From Bathymodiolus brooksi (Eukaryota; Mollusca; Bivalvia; Mytilida; Modiolidae), in NCBI GenBank assembly GCA_963680875.1, contig OY804579.1:28009804-28073803 (forward strand): DNA of 64,000 nucleotides, written 5' to 3'. The notes below the pieces were generated by a model. That model was not told the DNA's origin. It worked only from the letters and a program-made list of their open reading frames with translations, and searched no databases. Of the stretch, positions 32,576 through 43,844 are shown one piece after another. The translations under genes and the position numbers were made by a program. Each line of letters begins with the position of its first letter. The stretch's first letter is position 1.

Positions 32576-33162
32576 TTTTGTGGACTCGCTGCTTTTGGTT
32601 ACTCAAATAATCAAAGGGAAGCAACTCTATTACAAAATGTGAAGTAGGAAAAGCTAAATTTTGAGAATCATTGACATATATGTTTTTTACAGCAATTTTG
32701 ATAACTTACATTAAAGGGGGAACCCCTGCCCAAATTTTTTTGTAGAAGGGGTCTGCAATGACGAAGGCTACATTTGTTAATTTTTTTTAGCGAAGTTATC
32801 AAGTTTTATTGACTGATGTTGTTATTATACCCAGGTGAGCTATACAGGCTCCTGGGAGCCTCTAGTTTTGTTGACTCACTGCTTTTGGTTACTCAAATAA
32901 TCAAAGGGAAGCAACTCTATTACAAAATGTGAAGTAGGAAAAGGTAAATTTTGAGAATCATTGACATAATATTATATGTTTTTTTACAGCAATTTTGATA
33001 ACTTACATTAAAGGGGGAACCCCTGCCCTAATTTGTTTGTAGAAGGGGTCTGCAATGATGAAGGCTACATTTGTTAATTTTTTTTATCGAAGTTATCAAG
33101 TTTTATTGACTGATGTTGTTATTATACCCAGGTGAGCTATACAGGCTCCTGGGATCCTCTAG
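32285..33162 (+). repeat. Three consecutive family A 3' ends
   Basis: Three near-identical tails of about 290-297 bp follow head to tail, each starting TTTTGTTGACTCACTGC (second: TTTTGTGGACTCGCTGC) and each finishing with the AGGCTC/GAGCCT hairpin and CTCTAG, at 32575, 32865 and 33162. The third hairpin has one mismatch (GGGATCCT). Only two 5' ends that share this tail type (17851 and 29073) are available upstream. Confidence 0.9.
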
Positions 33163-33723
33163 TTTCTCTATCTACATGTATTGTAATTTTTGAGATATAA
33201 GCCAAATACATACTCTGACCCCTATGTTCTATTTATAGTAATAGCGGCCATGTTGGTTGATCGACCAGCATGAAAATCACAAATGGTTCAGTGGTTTCAG
33301 AGGAGAAGATTTTTGAAAAAAGTCAGACGGACGACGGTCAGGTGAGCTAAAAATCGGCTTTTAAGGGCAATAACTCGTACAGGAAGTCAACTGATGATTT
33401 CGGACCAAATGAAAGAATTGTAGAACTTTGGATGCCGATCATTTTGAGGTAACAGTTTTTTCTCTATCTGTGATAATTTTCGAGATGCAAGCCAAAAACA
33501 TACTCTGACCCCTATGTTCTATATATAGTAACAGTGGCCATGTTGGTTGATCGACCAGCATGAAAATCACAAATTTGAATCTACATACCCTAGTGATCAT
33601 TTGTACAACGTTTGATAACAAATGGTTCAGTGGTATCAGAGAAAATTTTTGAAAAAGTCTTAACGAACGACAGACGCAAAGTGATGGCAATAACTCTCAT
33701 GACCCTTCGGGTCAGGTGAGCTA
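33163..33723 (-). mobile_element. Right part (5' ends) of minus-strand family A elements
   Basis: Read on the minus strand, hairpin-type 5' ends occur at 33349 (TAGCTCACCTGACC, partner arm degraded) and 33723 (TAGCTCACCTGACCCGAAGG, GTCATGAGAG, TTATTGCCATCAC). The sequence between them repeats AACATACTCTGACCCCTATG, GGCCATGTTGGTTGATCGAC. The first is the right-hand remainder of the element whose left part is at 17461-17850. Confidence 0.65.
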
Positions 33724-34093
33724 AAAATGAGTGACATGACAAAAGCTACCTACATGATGATTTTCATGGAAATCGGATTAGTGTAAGAGTAACTGCCCCT
33801 GAAATATTAGATTTGACAGTTTCTGGCTTTTATCTCGAAAACTATAGGAGATAGACGACAAGGATGATCAGCATGAGAAGATCTACCTACCTGTGAAATT
33901 TCAAGGTGATCGGACAACTGGCATAAGAGTTATTGCCCCTGAAACATCACATTTGATGATTGGAGATAAATGAATAATGTAAATTGCAAGAATGATCGAC
34001 ATGATGAGATCTATATAACTGCAAAACATTTATGTATTGTAGTGGCTCAGACTTTTCAGGTGAGCGATTCAGGCTCCTCCTGGGAGTCTCTCG
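33724..34093 (+). mobile_element. Family A 3'-end fragment
   Basis: Sub-terminal type sequence (ATGAGAAGATCTACCTACCT, GCATAAGAGTTATTGCCCCT) ends CAGGTGAGCGATTCAGGCTC, CTCCTGGGAGTCTCTCG, a slightly decayed version of the family-A 3' hairpin. No plus-strand 5' end belongs to it. Confidence 0.6.
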
Positions 34094-34157
34094 TTGAAAG
34101 AAATGTCTTCCCTTCTGCTTAATATAAACATTAATTTTGAATGTAAATATTTTTTAG

Positions 34158-34893
34158 ATGGAACCTAGTGGTGCATGGATGTATTGATGGCTACAGTCGA
34201 TTGGTAACATTTTTGAAGGCCAACAACAATAACAAGGCACTGACAACTTTAGATGCTATAAAACTTTTTGGTACGCCTTCAAGAGTTAGATGTGATTACG
34301 ATGTGGAGAATGTAGATGTATGCACCTACATGGAAGGAATTAGGGGTGTCAACAGGGGAAGTGCAATAAAGGGGAAGAGTTGTCATCATCAGAGAATTGA
34401 ACGTCTGTGGGTAGATGTGTGGGACAATGTTTTAAATAACAACCATCCAGTCTCAACTGAACACAATAGGAGCCCAAACCAGCTGTTCATAAAAGGAGTG
34501 CTTGCAAATGCAAAGTCCAACTTGAAGTCTATCGAGGAACTTATTCAGGATGCTGGATCCACCAATGACAGTTACTATCAAGTCCTGTTAGAAGAATATG
34601 GAGTTGAAGATGTTGATAATAGTGATGATGATGATGATGATGATAACGATGATGCAATTATTTCTGTTATTGATGTCCATATATTATGTGAAGACAAACG
34701 TCAAGAGATATGTTATTATATTATTGTACTCTATTCTGTATTGATGTATTTTGCAGTTGAGAAAAAAAAAAAAATAAATAAAAAAATAAAAAAAGAGATA
34801 TGTGAAGAAGTTAACCCATTGTTAAACATTTCATCACTTGAATATGGTGTGGAATTGTTTAAAAAGACTGTCGAACTTCTCAATCTGGACTAG
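34158..34893 (+). CDS. Integrase core (DDE) domain protein, C-terminal coding exon
   Basis: After acceptor TATTTTTTAG (ending 34157) the frame encodes WNLVVHGCIDGYSRLVTFLK, SRVRCDYDVENVDV, GVNRGSAIKGKSCHHQRIER and STEHNRSPNQLF. This is the integrase-like family common in cnidarian, mollusc and fish genomes, with WHxDxNHKLIRW expected just upstream. Candidate catalytic codons are Asp 34186-34188, Asp 34294-34296 and Glu 34399-34401 (D-x35-D-x34-E). Compared with my memory of the family it lacks about 10 residues before GTPSRV and some 45-50 residues between VWDNV and the NNHPVSTEHN block, so it is internally deleted. It then has an acidic run (SDDDDDDDNDD), a lysine-rich stretch and a typical tail, EYGVELFKKT. 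Probably not active; a transposon-derived gene or relic. Confidence 0.7.
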
Positions 34894-35258
34894 ACATGAT
34901 CTTAAGAAAGACATACTTTTTACCACCTTCGGGGTATATGACTATAGAAGTGGATAGTTAATTTCTCTGTGACTTGTAATTAATGTAGACAGTTGATACC
35001 GATAGTGATGTCATAAACTTAATTTGCATTTGCAAATGAGCAATTTTGGTTGGCAAAGACAATATATCTTTAATACTGTATAAAAGTGTACACCAAATTA
35101 ATTACTTGTTCTTGAATGTGAAAAAAATGGTGCGAGCTAGCGAAATTTTTATTTTGTAAATTTATTTTTCTTGAAATAGCTAGTAATTGGAGCTCAACCA
35201 CAAGAGTAATGGGGGAAAGGCAGTTTCAAAGAATTTTTCCTTCAATTTCATGATTTTT
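34894..35258. other. Putative 3' flank, no gene recognised
   Basis: AT-rich sequence between the integrase exon and the next family-A element. No clear signal apart from AT-rich runs and inverted TTTGCATTTGCAAA at 35022-35035. Confidence 0.4.
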
Positions 35259-37738
35259 TAGCTCACCTTGCCAAGGCAAGGTGAGCTTTTGCCATCACTT
35301 GGCATCTGTCGTCCGTCGTCCGTTAACTTTTCACATTTTAATCTTCTCCTCTGAAACCCCTCAGCCAAATGAACTGAAACTTGGTAGGAAACATCTATGG
35401 AATGTCCTTTATGAAGATTACTCATTTTGTCCCAAACCATTAACAAATATGGCCGCCAGAGGCAATTCTGGTTTCCGATTGGACGATTTTTAAAAATCTT
35501 CTCCTCTAAAATTGCTTGGTCAAATGAACCGAAACTTAGTAGGAAGCATCCTTGGAAGGTCCTCTATCAAGATTGCTCATTTTGTTCTGATCCGTTAACA
35601 AACATGACCGCCACAGGCCATTCTTGTTTCTGATTGGTTGATTTCTAAAAAATCCTCTCCTCTGAAACCGCTTTCCCAAATGAAGCGAAACTTGGTAGGA
35701 AGCATCTATGGAAGGTCCTCTATAAAGGTTGCTCATTTCGTCCCGATCCATTAACAAACATGGCCGTCACAGGCAATTCTTTTTTCTGATTGGTTGATTT
35801 CTAAAATATCTTCTCTGTTAAAGAAAGATAACTCTTGTTTAAATATAGATATCTGTATTCAAAATGCAGTTATCTCTATACAGATTTAAAAAAATCTTCT
35901 CCTCTGAAACTACTTGGCCAAATGAACCGAAACTTGGTAGGAAGCCTCTATGGAACGTCCTCTGTAAAGATTGCTCATTTCGTCCTGATCCGTTGGCAAA
36001 CATGGCCGCCACAGGCGACTCTTGTTTCTGATTGGCTGATTTTTAAAATTCTTCTCCTCTAAAATCGTTTAGCCAAATGAACCGAAACTTGGTAGGAAGC
36101 ATCTATAGGTGGTCATCTATAAAGAGTGCTTATTTCGTCCCGATCCGTTTACAAACATGGCCACTACAGGTAATTCTTGTTTCTGATTGGTTGATTTCTA
36201 AAAATCTTCTCCTCTGAAACCGCTTGGCCAAATGATCCGAATCTTGGTAGGAAGCATCTATGGAAGGTCCTCTATAAAGATTGATCATTCCGTCCCGATC
36301 CGTTAACAAACATGGCCGCCACAGGCGATTCTTGTTTCTGATTGGCTGATTTTTTAAATTCTTCTCTTCTGAAACCGTTTGGCCAAATGAACCGAAACTT
36401 GGTAGGAAGCATCTATGGAAAGTCCTCTGTTATGATTGCTCACTTCGTCCCGATCCATTAGCAAACATGGCCACCACAGACAATTCTTGTTTCTGATTGG
36501 TTGATTTCTAAAACATCTTCTCCTCTGAAACCGCTTTGCCAAATGAACCGAAACTTGGTAGGAAGCATCTATGGAAGGTTCTCTATAAAAATTGCTCATT
36601 TTGTCCCGATCCATTAACAAACATGGCCACAACAGGCAATTCTTGTTTCTGATTTGTCGATTTCTAAAAATCTTCTACTCTGAAGCAGCTTGGCCAAATG
36701 GACCGAAACGTGGTAGGAAGCGTCTATGGAAGGTTCTCTATGGGAATTGATCATTCCGTTTTGATCCGTTAACAAACATGGCCGTCATAGGCAAATCTTG
36801 TTTCTTATTGGTCGATTTCTAAAACAGCTTTTCCTCTGAAACCACTTGGCCAAATGATATGAAACTTGGTAGGAAGCATCTATGGAAGGTCCTCTATAAA
36901 GATTGCTCATTTGGTCCCGATCCGTTAACAAACATGGCCACCACAGGCGATTCTTGTTTCTGATTGGCTGATTTTTTAGATTCTTCTCTTCTGAAACCGT
37001 TTGGCCAAATGAACTGAAACTTGGTAGGAAGCATCTATGGAAAGTTCTCTGTTATGATTGCTCATTTCGTCCCGATCCATTAACAAACATGGCCACCACA
37101 GACAATTCTTGTTTCTGATTGATTGATTTAAAAAAAATCTTCTCCTCTGAAGCCGCTTTGCCAAATGAACCGAAACTTGGTAGGAAGCATATATGGAAGG
37201 TTCTCTATAAAATTGCTCATTTTGTCCCGATCCATTAACAAACATGGCCACCACAGGCAATTCTTGTGTCTGATTGGTCGATTTCTAAAAATGTTCTACT
37301 CTGAAACAGCTTGGCCAAATGGACCGAAACATGGTAGGAAGAATCTATGGAAGGTCCTCTATGGGAATTGCTCATTCCGTTTTGATCCGTTAGCAAACAT
37401 GGCCCTCATAGGCAATTCTTGTTTCTTATTGGTCAATTTCTAAAACAGCTTTTCCTCTGAAACTGCTCGGTCAAATGATATGAAACTTGGTAAGAAGCAT
37501 CTATGGAAGGTCGTCTATAGAATTTGCTCATTTCGGTTTGATCCATTAAAAAACATGGCTGCCACAGGCAATTCTTGTTTTAGATTGGTCGATTTCTAAA
37601 AATCTTTTTCTCTGAAACTGCTTTGCCAAAATGAGCCGAAATTTGGTGGGATGCACCTATGGAAGGTTCTGTATTAAGTTTCCTCAAAGCAGGATGAAAG
37701 GTGAGCGACACAGGCTCAGCTCAGTGCTGAGCCTCTAG
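35259..37738 (+). mobile_element. Family A element, complete
   Basis: Starts TAGCTCACCTTGCC, loop AA, GGCAAGGTGAGCT; ends AGGTGAGCGACACAGGCTCA, GCTCAGTGCTGAGCCTCTAG, with an extended hairpin. The body has about fourteen tandem units of about 155 bp (CGCTTGGCCAAATGAACCGA, TTGGTAGGAAGCATCTATGG, ACATGGCCGCCACAGGC, TTCTGATTGGTTGATTTCTA). A short non-unit segment (about 35816-35890) interrupts it. It belongs to the same subtype as 7837-8932. Confidence 0.88.
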
Positions 37739-38057
37739 GTAAGCGCGAGCGTTGCTTTTTACATTTTAAAATGTGATATCTAATTTTACCAAAAAATGAA
37801 GTGATAAAGTTTTCTCGAAATTTTTATTCGACAATTTTTGGAGTGAGCCGGTCCGAAGAACATATAATCAATTTGGATTGGTCTAAATATCGTATTATTT
37901 AATTCATAAAGCTCTTTTGGTTTACAATTACCATATTCACATTATTAAGCCGCCACTACCTACTTTTCATTTCAAAATATATAACTTAGCATCCTGGTTT
38001 CTGATGTTATTCTCTACAGCAAATGTGGAAATAAATTCAATTTGTTCAGTCCCTTAA
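37739..38057. other. No feature recognised
   Basis: Unique AT-rich segment between a plus-strand and a minus-strand family-A element. Confidence 0.4.
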
Positions 38058-38892
38058 CAAGAGGCTCAACTGAGCCTGTATCACTCACCTGACTTAATTA
38101 TTCACACTTAGAACTTAAAATGGTCCATTTGCACAATTTGATACTAAAATGCTCAAAATATAGAACCTAATACATTTGTATAAAAATAGGCAAAACGGAA
38201 AAATGTGTAAAAATCATCAGTTAAGGGCAATAACTCCTATTAGGAGCAGACCGATGATTTCTGTCATGTTTACAGTTTCTCTCTATCTATTATAGTTTTC
38301 AAGATAATAGCCAAAAATGTGTAAAAATCGTTATTTAAGGGCCATAACTCCTATAAGGAGTCAACTGAAAGTTTCCGTTATCACACTTATTAGTAGATCT
38401 TGTCTTGTTAATCAGTTTTGCTCCTTGCAATTTTTCTCTATCTATTATAGTTTTCAAGATAATAGCTAAAATTGTGTAAAAATCGTCATTTAAGGGCTAT
38501 AATAACTATAAGGTGTCAACTGACAATTTCCATCATGCAGACTTATTTGTAGATCTTGTCTTGCTGATCATTTTTGCTGTTTACAGGTTTGTTCTATCTA
38601 TTATAGTTTTGAAGATAATAGCCAAAAATTTGTTAAAATCATCATTGAAGGGCTGTAACTCCTATAAGGAGTCGACTGATGGTTTCCGCGATACAGACTT
38701 ATTTGTAGATCTTGTCTTGCTGATCATTTTTGCTGTTTATAGTTTTGCTCTATCTATTATAGTTTTCAAGATAATTTTAGAACTTTGGATGCCGATCATT
38801 TTGAGGTAACGGTTTTTTCTCTATCCATTTGAAAAAGTCTAACGGATGACGGACGCCAAGTGATGACAATAGCTCACCTGACCCTTGAGCTA
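38058..38892 (-). mobile_element. Family A element on the minus strand
   Basis: Read on the minus strand it starts TAGCTCAAGGGTCAGGTGAG, CTATTGTCATCACTTGGCGT (hairpin partly lost) at 38892 and ends CAGGTGAGTGATACAGGCTC, AGTTGAGCCTCTTG at 38058. The body has five units of about 150 bp with TAGGAGTTATAGCCC-type and TAGAGAGAAA-type blocks, the same units as at 17461-17850. Confidence 0.75.
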
Positions 38893-39248
38893 AAAATGCA
38901 GGAGGCACCAGAAGGGTTCCCTATAGGTCGCATTAAAAAAATACCCTAGTTCCACATGTCGTTTTTAGGCTGGATTATCCTAGTCTTATGTTATCAAATG
39001 AAAGAAATCCACATATGGCTCATAACTTTATTTAGCATAACCTCAATAAACATTTGACAAAATATATAATCAACAATTTCAACAAAAGCAGAAATAACAT
39101 CAAAATTGTAATTATTAAAATCAAGAGGAGTTTGTAAAATTTAAAAATGGATGCCAAGTAATAACAATATCTCACATGGCATTGGTCGGGTGAGCTAAAA
39201 CCTTTTGGTCTCAAAAGATACAAATGCAGATTTTATATCAAATGGAAT
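38893..39248. other. Spacer with a minus-strand family A 5'-end remnant
   Basis: At about 39150-39197 the minus strand reads TAGCTCACCCGACCAATGCC, ATGTGAGATATTGTTATTAC, a decayed family-A 5' hairpin and its tail. The remainder has no recognised feature and leads into the HECT gene 3' end. Confidence 0.5.
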
Positions 39249-41281
39249 TCATTGTGAAAGCTTCATCACTGGTAACAATGCTTGTCCGTTCCGACGAAAC
39301 TCCTGATAGGGCTCATATGCAACTGACACATCTAACAAATTATCACAAATGTGGGCACATGGACATCTATTGAGTCCAAATGAATTGTTAAATGTCACTT
39401 TTATACCCTCTGTTGGCATTAGAGGTGATCCTGTTACAAAACATATAAATTGCTCTAACACTTCAAAGGATATTTCTCTTATAAAATTTTGATGGTCATA
39501 AAACACAACCTCTTCTTCAGCTCTTAGTTCATCTGTTTTCAAACAATCCAAAACCTTTTCTCTACTTGGCAGTAGTGAAGCAAAAAAGTCAGTTGTACTC
39601 CTCGAGTTCAATTTGTAGAAAAAAATTTCAACAAAGAAATCAGAAAAACCTTTTTTCAGGTACTTGCACAGAGGGTTTGGCTTATCTAGAAGTTCACTGT
39701 TGGCCATGTCAAGAATTTGATTTTTTAAATCTGCAACAGAAGGATATGACTGCATTCCATATGTTTGAAACATACAATACTTGCAATCATATCTTTATCT
39801 CTCTCTGACCAAGGAGATGAGCTCAGAAGGTGCTTCATCAGAGTCCTCTCGGGAAAAGAAACATGGAGCAGAAAATCCTGAAGAAGCAACTCCTGGTTAA
39901 TAATTTCTTGATCAGAAATAGTGGATAACAGTAAACTTCGACACAAGTTTGGTGGTAAAATGCCACACAATCCTATCACCCTTCCAATAGCTGCAAAAAT
40001 ATCTGGTGCTTCTCTCCTTCTGTGAATAGGCAGGAAGGGAACAACTGCATCTTCTCCCCTGAAAAACACCTGGCATGCTTTCTTCCAAAATGAAGAAAAC
40101 ATGTCCCTTGTGAGTCCACCTAAATCTTCACCAATTACCCCTTCAAATACAACTTTTATCCTGAAATTAAGGATGCTGGCTTCTTTGTAATAGCCTAACA
40201 CATCTTTGACAATATTTGACAATACTCTGTCGAATTATCCTCAGTTCGTTCTCTGCTGCTTCATTAAATGTATTTTTTATGGTTGAAATTGCTGAAACAC
40301 AAAATAAATAGTTGAAAAGAAATTTAAATTTATTGACACGTTGTATCATACATGCATGTTTTGTATTTGGTATTCTAATATAACACTTCCTTTGCTATTC
40401 ATGGTTCCATTTATGATAGGTTTTCTGCATTTTTATAATAAAGATATGGTTCAAAACAATATACAAAACTATAATTTCCACACAAAGATAGACTTTTGCA
40501 ATAACTACATGTATATCTCCTGAGTTATTTCACATGAAATGCTGTGAACATTTGAACATATCAGTATTTAATTTTGCTATCTGTCACCATTTTTAAGAAT
40601 GTGTAAAGTTTGAAGTAAATCGAAAATGGCGTTCTCAAGATATGGAGCGACATGCGAAAATTTGCCTTATTTTCAATGAACATAGTCCTATAACTCTGGA
40701 ACGAAAAATCGAAATTTCACCAAAAAGTATACAGACCAATTGACTATCACAACAAACAACTGTGTAAAGTTTGAAGCAAATCAGCCCAGGCATTCTCAAG
40801 ATAGTGCGACATGTTTACTGCCGACGGACATTTGTATACCAAAATATGTCGGTCTTTTGACTGGTGTGTAAAAAAATGGTATCCATGGAAGACACAGAAA
40901 GCATAAATCCTCAATAGAAGCAATGCATATTTTGTTCTCCAATAAGACTATTTGCTATATATTCAAACTAGATACCATTAACTTGTTAGGGATTATTTTT
41001 GCTCATTATATTTCAGCTTTGTATGAGGTTTATTGGAAATATTGTGTTGCAAAATGATGTACATTTCATTTTTTTGAGTGATAGTGACACATTTAAGTAT
41101 ATGCAATGTCATCAATACATGCAAAATGATTACAATGCTCAAATACTAGTAGTCTTTTGGATCAGTAGAGCCAAAAATGATGTATGTCCTTTAATTATAA
41201 AATACCAGAAAATCCTTCTTGCTACTCACAAGTTTGTGTTTCATTTAAAATGTCTTGACCTGTCTCATCATCTTCTATTAT
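39249..41281 (-). pseudogene. HECT-type E3 ubiquitin ligase gene, two exons, frameshifted
   Basis: Exon 41230-41281 (acceptor TTTTTTAAG, donor GTGAGT) joins in phase to exon 39249-40291 (acceptor TTGTGTTTCAG). The second exon covers an entire HECT domain: RIKVVFEGVIGEDLGGLTRD and FAAIGRVIGLCGILPPNLCR in the N-lobe, then FVTGSPLMPTEGI and the catalytic block CPCAHICDNLLDV, with the probable thioester Cys at codon 39345-39347. HECT ligases pass ubiquitin through this Cys to a substrate. Two frame breaks are visible: a 10-bp tandem duplication (TATTGTCAAA twice on the minus strand, 40205-40224), and a net two-base gain near 39771-39780 before MFQTYGMQSYPS. The sequence type resembles the multicopy, transposon-associated HECT genes of fish and invertebrates. 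Assembly error is an alternative explanation for the frame breaks. Confidence 0.75.
40292..41229 (-). other. Intron of the HECT gene
   Basis: Intron inferred from the two exons that join in phase. About 40570-40870 contains a two-fold internal repeat (GTGTAAAGTTTGAAG, GCATTCTCAAGATA) of the hairpin-element kind (compare GCGACATG, GACGGACATT), probably an old insertion. Confidence 0.6.
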
Positions 41282-41529
41282 CTTAAAAAACAAAAAAAAA
41301 ACTAATTATTACAAGATATGCCATGACAAATTCAGTGAACAGTTTTTTTTTGAAAACTCAAAATAGGCAGACTTTTTTGTGCAAACATTTGGTTATACAG
41401 GGAGTCATATGATCTGAAATTTTCTATTCACTGACCAAAAAATGTGGAATGAGAAGGCGATATTTTTAGTTTTTTCAAAATTGACATGTTTGCAAGCCAT
41501 ACATTTTCAGAGGGGTGAACACCATTTTT
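41282..41529. other. No feature recognised
   Basis: AT-rich; carries the long pyrimidine tract of the HECT acceptor (minus strand) and then nothing recognisable up to the family-A start. Confidence 0.4.
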
Positions 41530-42215
41530 TAGCTCACCTGACCCAAAGGGTCATGTGAGGTATTGCCATCACTTGGTGTCCGTCGTCCGTCCGTTAACTT
41601 TTCATATTTTAATCTACTCCTCTGAAACAACTGGACCAAATGGAACCAAACTTGGCAGAAAGCATCTATATAAGGTCCTCTATAAAGTTTCTTCATTTCG
41701 TCCCATTCCGCCAACAAATATGGCCGCCAAGGGCAATTCTTTATTCTGATTGGCTAATGTTAAAAAAATCTTCTCCTCTGAAACTGTTTGGCCAAATGGA
41801 GCCAAACTTGGCAGGAGACATCTATGTAAGATCCTCTATAAAACTTCTTCATTTAGTTCCATTCGGCCAACAAACATGGCCGCTGTTACTAAAAATAGAA
41901 CATGGTAAAATTACACGTTTTTGGTAAAAACTCAAAAACGTTAATAATCTCAGAAATCTGACAGGGTAAAAATGATCAGCACAGCAAGATCTAACTACCC
42001 TGAAATATTGAAGAAAATCTGATTACCTATCTTGGAGTTATTGCCCTTTTTTTCATCAAATTTTCAAAATTTTAATACTTTTCGTTTTTTATTTCAAAAA
42101 CTATAAGAGATAGATGTTAAGTTTAAACAGCAAACATGTGCAGCATGTCAAGATCTACATGCCCTGCAATTTTGAAGTAAATCTGATTACCCGTCTAGGA
42201 GTTATTGCCCTTTTT
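41530..42215 (+). mobile_element. Family A element, 3'-truncated, first of a tandem pair
   Basis: Starts TAGCTCACCTGACCC, AAA, GGGTCATGTGAGG, then TATTGCCATCACTTGG and GTCCGTC 7-mers, two units with CAACAAATATGGCCGCC and CAACAAACATGGCCGCT, then TACCCTGAAATATTGAAG-type sub-terminal sequence. It stops at CTAGGAGTTATTGCCC before a T-run, where an almost identical copy begins. Confidence 0.8.
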
Positions 42216-43844
42216 TAGCTCACCTGACCCAAAGGGTCATGTGAGGTATTGCCATCACTTGGCGTCCGTCGTCCGTCCGTTAACTTTTCATATTTTAATC
42301 TACTCTGAAACAACTGGACCAAATTGAACCAAACTTGGCAGAAAGCATCTATATAAGTTCCTCTATAAAGTTTCTTCATTTCGTCCCATTCCGCCAACAA
42401 ATATGGCCGCCAAGGGCAATTCTTGTTTCTGATTGGCTAATGTTAAAAAAATCATCTCCTCTGAAACTGCTTGGCCAAATGGAGCCAAACTTGGCAGGAA
42501 GCATCTATGTAAGATCCTCTATAAAACTTCTTCATTTAATTCCATTCGGCCAATAAACATGGCCGCTGTTACTAAAAATAGAACATATGGTAAAATTGCA
42601 CGTTTTTGGTAACAACTCAAAAACCGTTAATAATATCAGAAATCTGACATGGGTAAAAATGATCAGCACAGGAAGATCTAACTACCCTGAAATTTTGAAG
42701 AAAATCTGATTACCTATCTTGGAGTTATTGCCCTTTTTTCATCAAATTTTCAAAATTTTAATACTTTTCGTTTTTTATTTAAAAAACTATAAGAGATAGA
42801 CGTTAAGTTTAAACAGCAAACATGTGCAGCATGTCAAGATCTACATGCCCTGCAATTTTGAAGTAAATCTGATTACCCGTCTAGGAGTTATTGCCATTTT
42901 TTATTTTTTTTATTTTAACATTTTTGTCTGATATTTCAAAAACTATTAGAGATAAAGGTTAAGTTTAAATTGCAAATATGTGCAGCATATTAAGATCTAC
43001 CTACCCTGTAATTTTGAAGTTAATTTGAGTACCCAATTTGGAGTTATTGCCCTTTTTTTCGTCAAATTTTCAAAATGTTAATACCTTTTGTCCTTTATTT
43101 CAAAAACTATAAGAGATAGATGTTAAGTTTAAACAGCAAACATGTTCAGCATGTCAAGATCAACCTAGCCTACAATTTCAAAGTAAATCTAATTACCCAT
43201 CTTGAAGTTATTGCCCTTTTTTCATCAAATTTTAAAAATGTTAATACTTTTCATCCTTTATTTCAAAAACTATAAGAGATAGATGTTGAGTGTAAACTGA
43301 AAACATGTTCAGCTTGTCACGATCTACATGCCCTGCAATTTTGAAGTAAATCTGATTGCCCGTCTAGGAGTTATTCCCCTTTTTTCATCATTTTTTAGCT
43401 CACCTGACCCAAAGGGCCATGTGAGGTATTGCCATCACTTGGCGTCCGTCGTCCGTCCGTTAACTTTTCATATTTTAATCTTCTCCTCTGAAACAACTTG
43501 GCCAAATAGAACCAAACTTGGCAGTAAGCATCTATGTAAGGTCCTCTATAAAGTTTCTCCATTTCGTTCCATTTGGCCTATAAACATGGCCGTCAAGAAT
43601 AATTCTTTTTTCTGATTGGCTAATGTTAAAAAAAATCTTCTCCTCTGAAACAGCTTGGCCAAATGGAGCCAAACTTGGCATAGATGGTCCCTGTGTGTGT
43701 CCCTTTTAAAATTGTGTCCGACAGCCCCACCCTCCATTCAAGATGGCTGCTGTTTTTTAAGGTAATGATTATCTCCCTTTGAAATTTGCTTCAGTATCAT
43801 TCTATTGTCAGGTGAGCGATACAGGCTCTGGGCTGAGCCTCTAG
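42216..43844 (+). mobile_element. Family A element with a nested short family A copy (43396-43844)
   Basis: Starts as the previous copy (offset about 686 bp) and extends through three further TATTTCAAAAACTATAAGAG-type sub-units. At 43396 a short complete element begins (TAGCTCACCTGACCC, AAA, GGGCCATGTGAGG) and ends CAGGTGAGCGATACAGGCTC, TGGGCTGAGCCTCTAG at 43844. After it the host continues as TTATTTTATT..TTTAACATTTTT..CTGATATTTCAAAAAC, compared with an unbroken form at about 42895-42945. Confidence 0.75.

Larger units (their letters stand above)
17851..33162 (+). mobile_element. Giant family A composite (outer element with nested copies)
   Basis: The 5' hairpin arms TAGCTCACCTGACCC and GGGTCAGGTGAGCTA form a perfect 15-bp stem with loop AAA at 17851-17883. 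The interior includes segments with TACCCTGCAATTTTGAAGTA and GGAGTTATTGCCCTTTTTTC, followed by many units of about 310 bp. The outermost 3' end is CCAGGTGAGCTATACAGGCT, CCTGGGATCCTCTAG at 33162. Nested inside are 22672-27589 and 29073-32575. Fifteen kilobases with no transposase or Rep gene point to a non-autonomous element swollen by internal tandem duplication. Confidence 0.75.
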
